A stretch of 64,000 nt of DNA from assembly GCF_047263945.1 (NCBI RefSeq), contig NZ_JBLAVB010000006.1:62001-126000 (forward strand), in the 5' to 3' direction. The notes under the pieces were generated by a model. The model did no database searches. It saw nothing but the letters and a program-made list of their open reading frames with translations, and was not told the DNA's origin. Of the stretch, positions 61,601 through 64,000 are shown one piece after another. The stretch comes from Rhodospirillum sp047263945 (GTDB taxonomy: Bacteria; Pseudomonadota; Alphaproteobacteria; Rhodospirillales; Rhodospirillaceae). The number at the start of each line of letters is the position of its first letter. Positions within the stretch are counted from its first letter, which is position 1. A program made the position numbers and the translations under genes.

Positions 61601-63297
61601 ATCTCCTGAAGCCAACACAGCCGGACGACTTCACCGCGCTGTTCGACGATCTGTTCGCCAAGGGACGGATGCCTCGCCACATCCTCTATCTATGGAGCGA
61701 AGACAGCCACTTCTTGCCGAACCACTTCGACATGAGCGCGCATCTCCAGGTCCCCCTGTCCATCGCGCAGGCGTTGGATTGGATGGCGCCGGAACAGCCG
61801 ATCGACCTGCTGATCATCGGCCATGGTCTGCGCGACCTTCCCAACGAATCGGCAGCGCAGATGGGCAAGGCGTCGATCATCGGCCTCGTCGAGACCCTTC
61901 CCTGGGAACAGTCGGCGATCCGCGCCCGCGCCATCGACATTCCCACCCCACCCGAGGTTGCGAAGAACCATCGCCAGTGGGCGCGACGGCTGATCCGCGA
62001 ACTGAACGCGCCGGAGTCCGATCGGGTGGTCGCTCTGCGCGGCGGAAACCGATGGGTCCACGAAACACGGTCGGCACGGCTGGAGTCCTCTCAGGATCCC
62101 CTGGTCTTTGACACGGAGCGCGCCTGCGTTCTGACCGGCGGCATGTCGGAGATCGGACTGGGCTTCGCACAGCGGCTGAACGCGCTGGGTGTGCGTAAGA
62201 TCGCCCTTATCGACGTCGCCGACCCGACCTCCCCGCCACCACCCGGCCTCGCCGACGTCACGGCAAGCCTTTCCGCCGATGGTGGCGAGGTCCTGACGAT
62301 GTGGCTGGACGAAGGCTTCGGTGGACTGCGCGCCGCGTTCGAGACCATCCGGAACCGTTTCGATGGTGTCGGCGCCGTGATCCATGTCGCCGAGATGAAC
62401 CGGCCACGCCCACCGCGACGGATCAAGGATATCGACCCAACGACGCTGGGTCGGGAATGGGAGGATGTGGAGAAGACCTTCAACGCCCTTTCCTCCGCGC
62501 TGGTCGACCGCAACGAAACCGCCTGTCTGGTGATGTCGTCCCTGGCGGCGGACATCGGCGGGCCTGGCCGGGTCATCGACGCCGCCATCGCCAACGCGGT
62601 GGATGCCTTTGCCTTGCGCCTCGGCTGGAGCGTGCTGAACTGGGACCAGTGCGTGGCGGAGGAGACGGCGCGAACATCCTCCACCGCCATCACCCCGGGC
62701 GAGGCCGCCGATCTGTTCGAACGCGCACTGCGACAAATGCCGGGCGCGCGTGTCGTCATCGCCACCAACGATCCCTCCAGCCGTCTGGCCGCCCATCGCG
62801 AAGGCCAGCGCCAACAGGCGGAGGGCGAAGCCGCCCCAACCAACCAGTCCCCCGCCCGCCCCGCCGCCGCCAAGGGCCACCGCCGCCCCGACCTGCCGGT
62901 CGCCCATCTCGCCCCACGAACCGACGAGGAACGGACGGTCGCGGCCTTGTGGGAGGAGGTGCTGGGCATCGACGGCATTGGCGTGAACGACAACTTCTTC
63001 GACCTGGGCGGCCATTCTCTGCTCGCCGCGCAATTGGTGTCGCGGCTGCGCCAGAGCTTCCGGGTGGAGATGGAGTTGGACGCCCTGTTTACCACCCCGA
63101 CCATCGTTCAACTCACCGAATCCCTGATCGAAAAGCGGGTGGACACCGAGATCGGCGCCGAGACTCGATCCGGAGCGGGTGAAAACCTGTCCGCCCTACT
63201 CGACCAAATCGAGTCGATGTCGGAGGAGGAGGTGGCCGCCCTCTTGGCCAGCGGCGAGTTGCCCCCGGAGTTGTTGAGCGGAGGCGACCCAAAATGA
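58681..63297 (+). CDS. PKS module following the NRPS module: KS - AT - KR(inactive) - PCP-like carrier
   Basis: A 1,538-residue module. KS (about 10-430) is of the type that takes chains from peptide carriers: NDKDFVPTRIAYAMNVTGPG precedes Cys183 (GTACSSS), with IEAHGTAT and KSNIGH. AT (about 530-850; Ser626, HAFH, malonyl type). Residues about 900-1370 look like a ketoreductase, but the nucleotide loop reads GGMSEIG and the catalytic Tyr position is Ala1301, so it should not reduce. The carrier (Ser1446, GGHSLLA) is of the peptidyl type. A 35-residue acidic tail (SMSEEEVAALLASGELPP) is probably a docking element for the next protein. AAGGA stands 11 bases before the ATG. It should add a C2 unit and keep the ketone. 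Confidence 0.92.
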   Translation: MSDEALRDDQDSIAIIGMAAHMPGAADLDAFWRNLRDGVDSVRTFTEAELLEAGLDSETVRHPRLIATKGHLDGADQFDAAFFGIAPREAELMDPQHRLMMECAWQAMEHAGYDAETVDGRVAIYTSAGMNTYLPLNILTNPGLAESIGGFQLSIFNDKDFVPTRIAYAMNVTGPGVDIGTACSSSLVSLHIACQSLLTYQSDMALVGGVTVHLPQIDGHIHEDGSAYAPDGRCRPFDATTSGLVDGNGLAAVVLKRLADALADGDTIHAVVKGTAINNDGSMKLGYTAPSIEGQAAVILEAQSVANCPPETIGYIEAHGTATPLGDPVEVAALTRAFRAGTNKTGFCGLGAVKSNIGHVDKAAGLAGLIKTALALKNEAIPPTLHFQAPNPKLNLPETPFFVVDRLRPWPRKAGAPRRAGISSFGVGGTNAHAILEEAPQTAAGSPSRPVQIVTLSARSEAALRDAAGNLAAHLETTPSVDFADACHTLRRGRRAFPVRYAFACRSVEEAIRRLKADEPGHACERPDQSVAFLFPGQGSQYPGMARDLYEREPLFRAEIDTCATLLEPQLGRDIRSLLLPPNAEQAAGELTRTALAQPVLFAVEYALARLLMSWGITPAAMIGHSLGEYVAACLAEVFSLPDALTLITARGRLMQSMAPGVMLAVPLSEAALRPRLDAGIDLAAVNAPDLCVVAGTEEALATFQAKLAADGVTATRLHTSHAFHSAAMEPAVDPFKALFTGVKLNPPRIPFLSNLLGDWITDRQATNPDYWAAHLRQPVRFADGLARLLRDRGPLPLVEVGPGRTLATFAARTGGEPAQPCIITLPQPGETRDAQETLLSAVAELWTRGVAPDWSAFQGDETRRRVPLPTYPFQRQSYWVEPGGRAAEPAPTAISGKTSGGAKRPDIADWFHLPSWRAAATPSSRFDGDEVFLLFHNGSQLADHMARDLTEGGRKLVTVQFGDSFKSSGDWDYLLKPTQPDDFTALFDDLFAKGRMPRHILYLWSEDSHFLPNHFDMSAHLQVPLSIAQALDWMAPEQPIDLLIIGHGLRDLPNESAAQMGKASIIGLVETLPWEQSAIRARAIDIPTPPEVAKNHRQWARRLIRELNAPESDRVVALRGGNRWVHETRSARLESSQDPLVFDTERACVLTGGMSEIGLGFAQRLNALGVRKIALIDVADPTSPPPPGLADVTASLSADGGEVLTMWLDEGFGGLRAAFETIRNRFDGVGAVIHVAEMNRPRPPRRIKDIDPTTLGREWEDVEKTFNALSSALVDRNETACLVMSSLAADIGGPGRVIDAAIANAVDAFALRLGWSVLNWDQCVAEETARTSSTAITPGEAADLFERALRQMPGARVVIATNDPSSRLAAHREGQRQQAEGEAAPTNQSPARPAAAKGHRRPDLPVAHLAPRTDEERTVAALWEEVLGIDGIGVNDNFFDLGGHSLLAAQLVSRLRQSFRVEMELDALFTTPTIVQLTESLIEKRVDTEIGAETRSGAGENLSALLDQIESMSEEEVAALLASGELPPELLSGGDPK

Positions 63298-64000
63298 GCC
63301 GCGAGACCGACACTGGCCTGGACATGGCCACCGACCTGGGGGCCGAATTGGCCGATCGCATGGCTTCCCTCTCCTCGGCCAAGCGCGCGCTGCTCGCCAA
63401 GCTGCGGCAGGCGGCCCCGGCCTCGCCCACCGCGAAGGACCAGGACCGCATCCCCGCCCGCCCGCCGGGCGAGGCACCGCCACTATCCTACGCCCAACAA
63501 CGGCTATGGGTCCTCGACCAGTTGGAAGGGCCGGGGTCGGTCTACAACATGCCGAACGCGGTGCGGCTCGACGGGCCGCTGGACCGCGAAGCACTGGCGG
63601 CAGCGTTCAACGAGGTGGTCCGCCGCCACGAGGCGTTGCGCACCAATTTCGTCGCGCGCGACGGCGAACCGGTACAGATCATCCACGATCCGGCCCCCTT
63701 CGACCTGCCGCTGGTCGACATCGGCGCGCTGCCAGAGACCGCACGCGACGCGGCGTTGAGCGAACTGGCGGCGCGCGAGGCCCGGCGGCCCTTCGACCTG
63801 CGGGCCGACCGATTGCTGCGGCTGACGCTGGCACGACTTGGCGACGACCGGCACGTGCTGCTGATCAACATCCATCATATCGTGTCGGACGGCTGGTCGA
63901 TCGGCAACGTTCTGCTGCGCGAGGTGACGGCGCTCTATGACGCCTTCTCGCGCGGTGCGCCCCCGCCGTTGCCGCCGCTGCCGATCCAGTACGCGGATTA
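63294..64000 (+). CDS. NRPS, N-terminal part with condensation domain (cut by the window edge)
   Basis: The ATG overlaps the previous stop (ATGA) and has GGAGG about nine bases upstream; the frame is open to the last base (235 codons). Residues about 1-40 form a helical docking region (LSSAKRALLAKLRQA). From about 62 a condensation domain starts with PPLSYAQQRLWVLDQLEG, continues with VVRRHEALRTNF, and carries the active-site HHIVSDG at 194-200. It would accept the chain from the preceding PKS module and join it to the next amino acid. Its A domain and all later modules, including any release domain, are outside the window. Confidence 0.9.
   Translation, partial: MSRETDTGLDMATDLGAELADRMASLSSAKRALLAKLRQAAPASPTAKDQDRIPARPPGEAPPLSYAQQRLWVLDQLEGPGSVYNMPNAVRLDGPLDREALAAAFNEVVRRHEALRTNFVARDGEPVQIIHDPAPFDLPLVDIGALPETARDAALSELAAREARRPFDLRADRLLRLTLARLGDDRHVLLINIHHIVSDGWSIGNVLLREVTALYDAFSRGAPPPLPPLPIQYAD

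Noticed and set aside
58681..64000. A chain-releasing thioesterase or reductase domain within the window
   Set aside because: None is visible; the last protein is cut within its first condensation domain, so release must be encoded to the right.

Overview
The window reads as a chromosomal piece of a GC-rich alphaproteobacterium, most likely of the Rhodospirillales. This is inferred from the base composition, GTG/TTG starts, several tripartite tricarboxylate (TTT) and TRAP solute transporters, and GC-rich palindromic intergenic repeats. No rRNA, tRNA or CRISPR array was seen. It has two halves: catabolic and transport operons (about 1-20.4 kb), and a large hybrid polyketide/nonribosomal peptide cluster (about 20.7 kb to the right edge, where it is cut).

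Catabolic half. Operon 1 (minus, 3352 to 25) encodes a 2-hydroxyacid dehydrogenase, an RraA/HMG-aldolase-like protein, a TctC binding protein and TctB. It is divergent from a LysR regulator (3517-4416). Operon 2 (minus, 8489 to 4652) encodes TctC-TctB-TctA and a LigI-like amidohydrolase, nearly all overlapping by 4 bp. Operon 3 (minus, 16583 to 9297) encodes a saccharopine-dehydrogenase-like enzyme, a ThDP enzyme, a DadA-like FAD oxidoreductase and the TRAP proteins DctP, DctQ and DctM. An Lrp/AsnC regulator is divergent from it. Next come a second Lrp gene overlapping an Asp/Glu-racemase-like gene, a LacI-family regulator, and a DUF697-like membrane protein. Together they look like uptake and breakdown of organic acids and of an amino acid or D-amino acid. 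The actual substrates cannot be read from the sequence.

Biosynthetic half. A minus-strand set (zinc-ribbon membrane protein, cyclic-peptide-type ABC exporter, SPFH/prohibitin-like protein; 25808 to 22739) is divergent from a plus-strand assembly line. The line reads: AL-KR(inactive)-PRMT-like methyltransferase-carrier-KS-AT-DH-KR-ACP (26440-37149); type II thioesterase; MbtH protein with an extra C-terminal domain; KS-AT-DH-KR-ACP (38725-44355); KS-AT-KR-ACP (44370-49079); KS-AT-ACP-aminotransferase-luciferase-like monooxygenase-C-A-PCP (49076-58666); KS-AT-KR(inactive)-PCP (58681-63297); and the condensation domain of an NRPS that runs off the window (63294-64000). Every AT carries HAFH, typical of malonyl-CoA. 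The hand-read A-domain code is close to that for Asn. By analogy with iturin, microginin and puwainaphycin synthetases, I infer a lipopeptide with a partly unsaturated beta-amino (probably alpha-hydroxy) acyl chain joined to Asn, extended by one ketide unit and then by further amino acids encoded to the right.

Repeats. Two 138-bp copies of a multi-hairpin, MITE-like element (9142-9279, 22203-22340), a second palindromic family rich in GGGGCTTTGCCCC, and two 47-bp inverted repeats abutting gene 3' ends lie between genes. The gap at 21956-22738 is a patch of repeats and gene remnants at the left border of the exporter/PKS-NRPS block.
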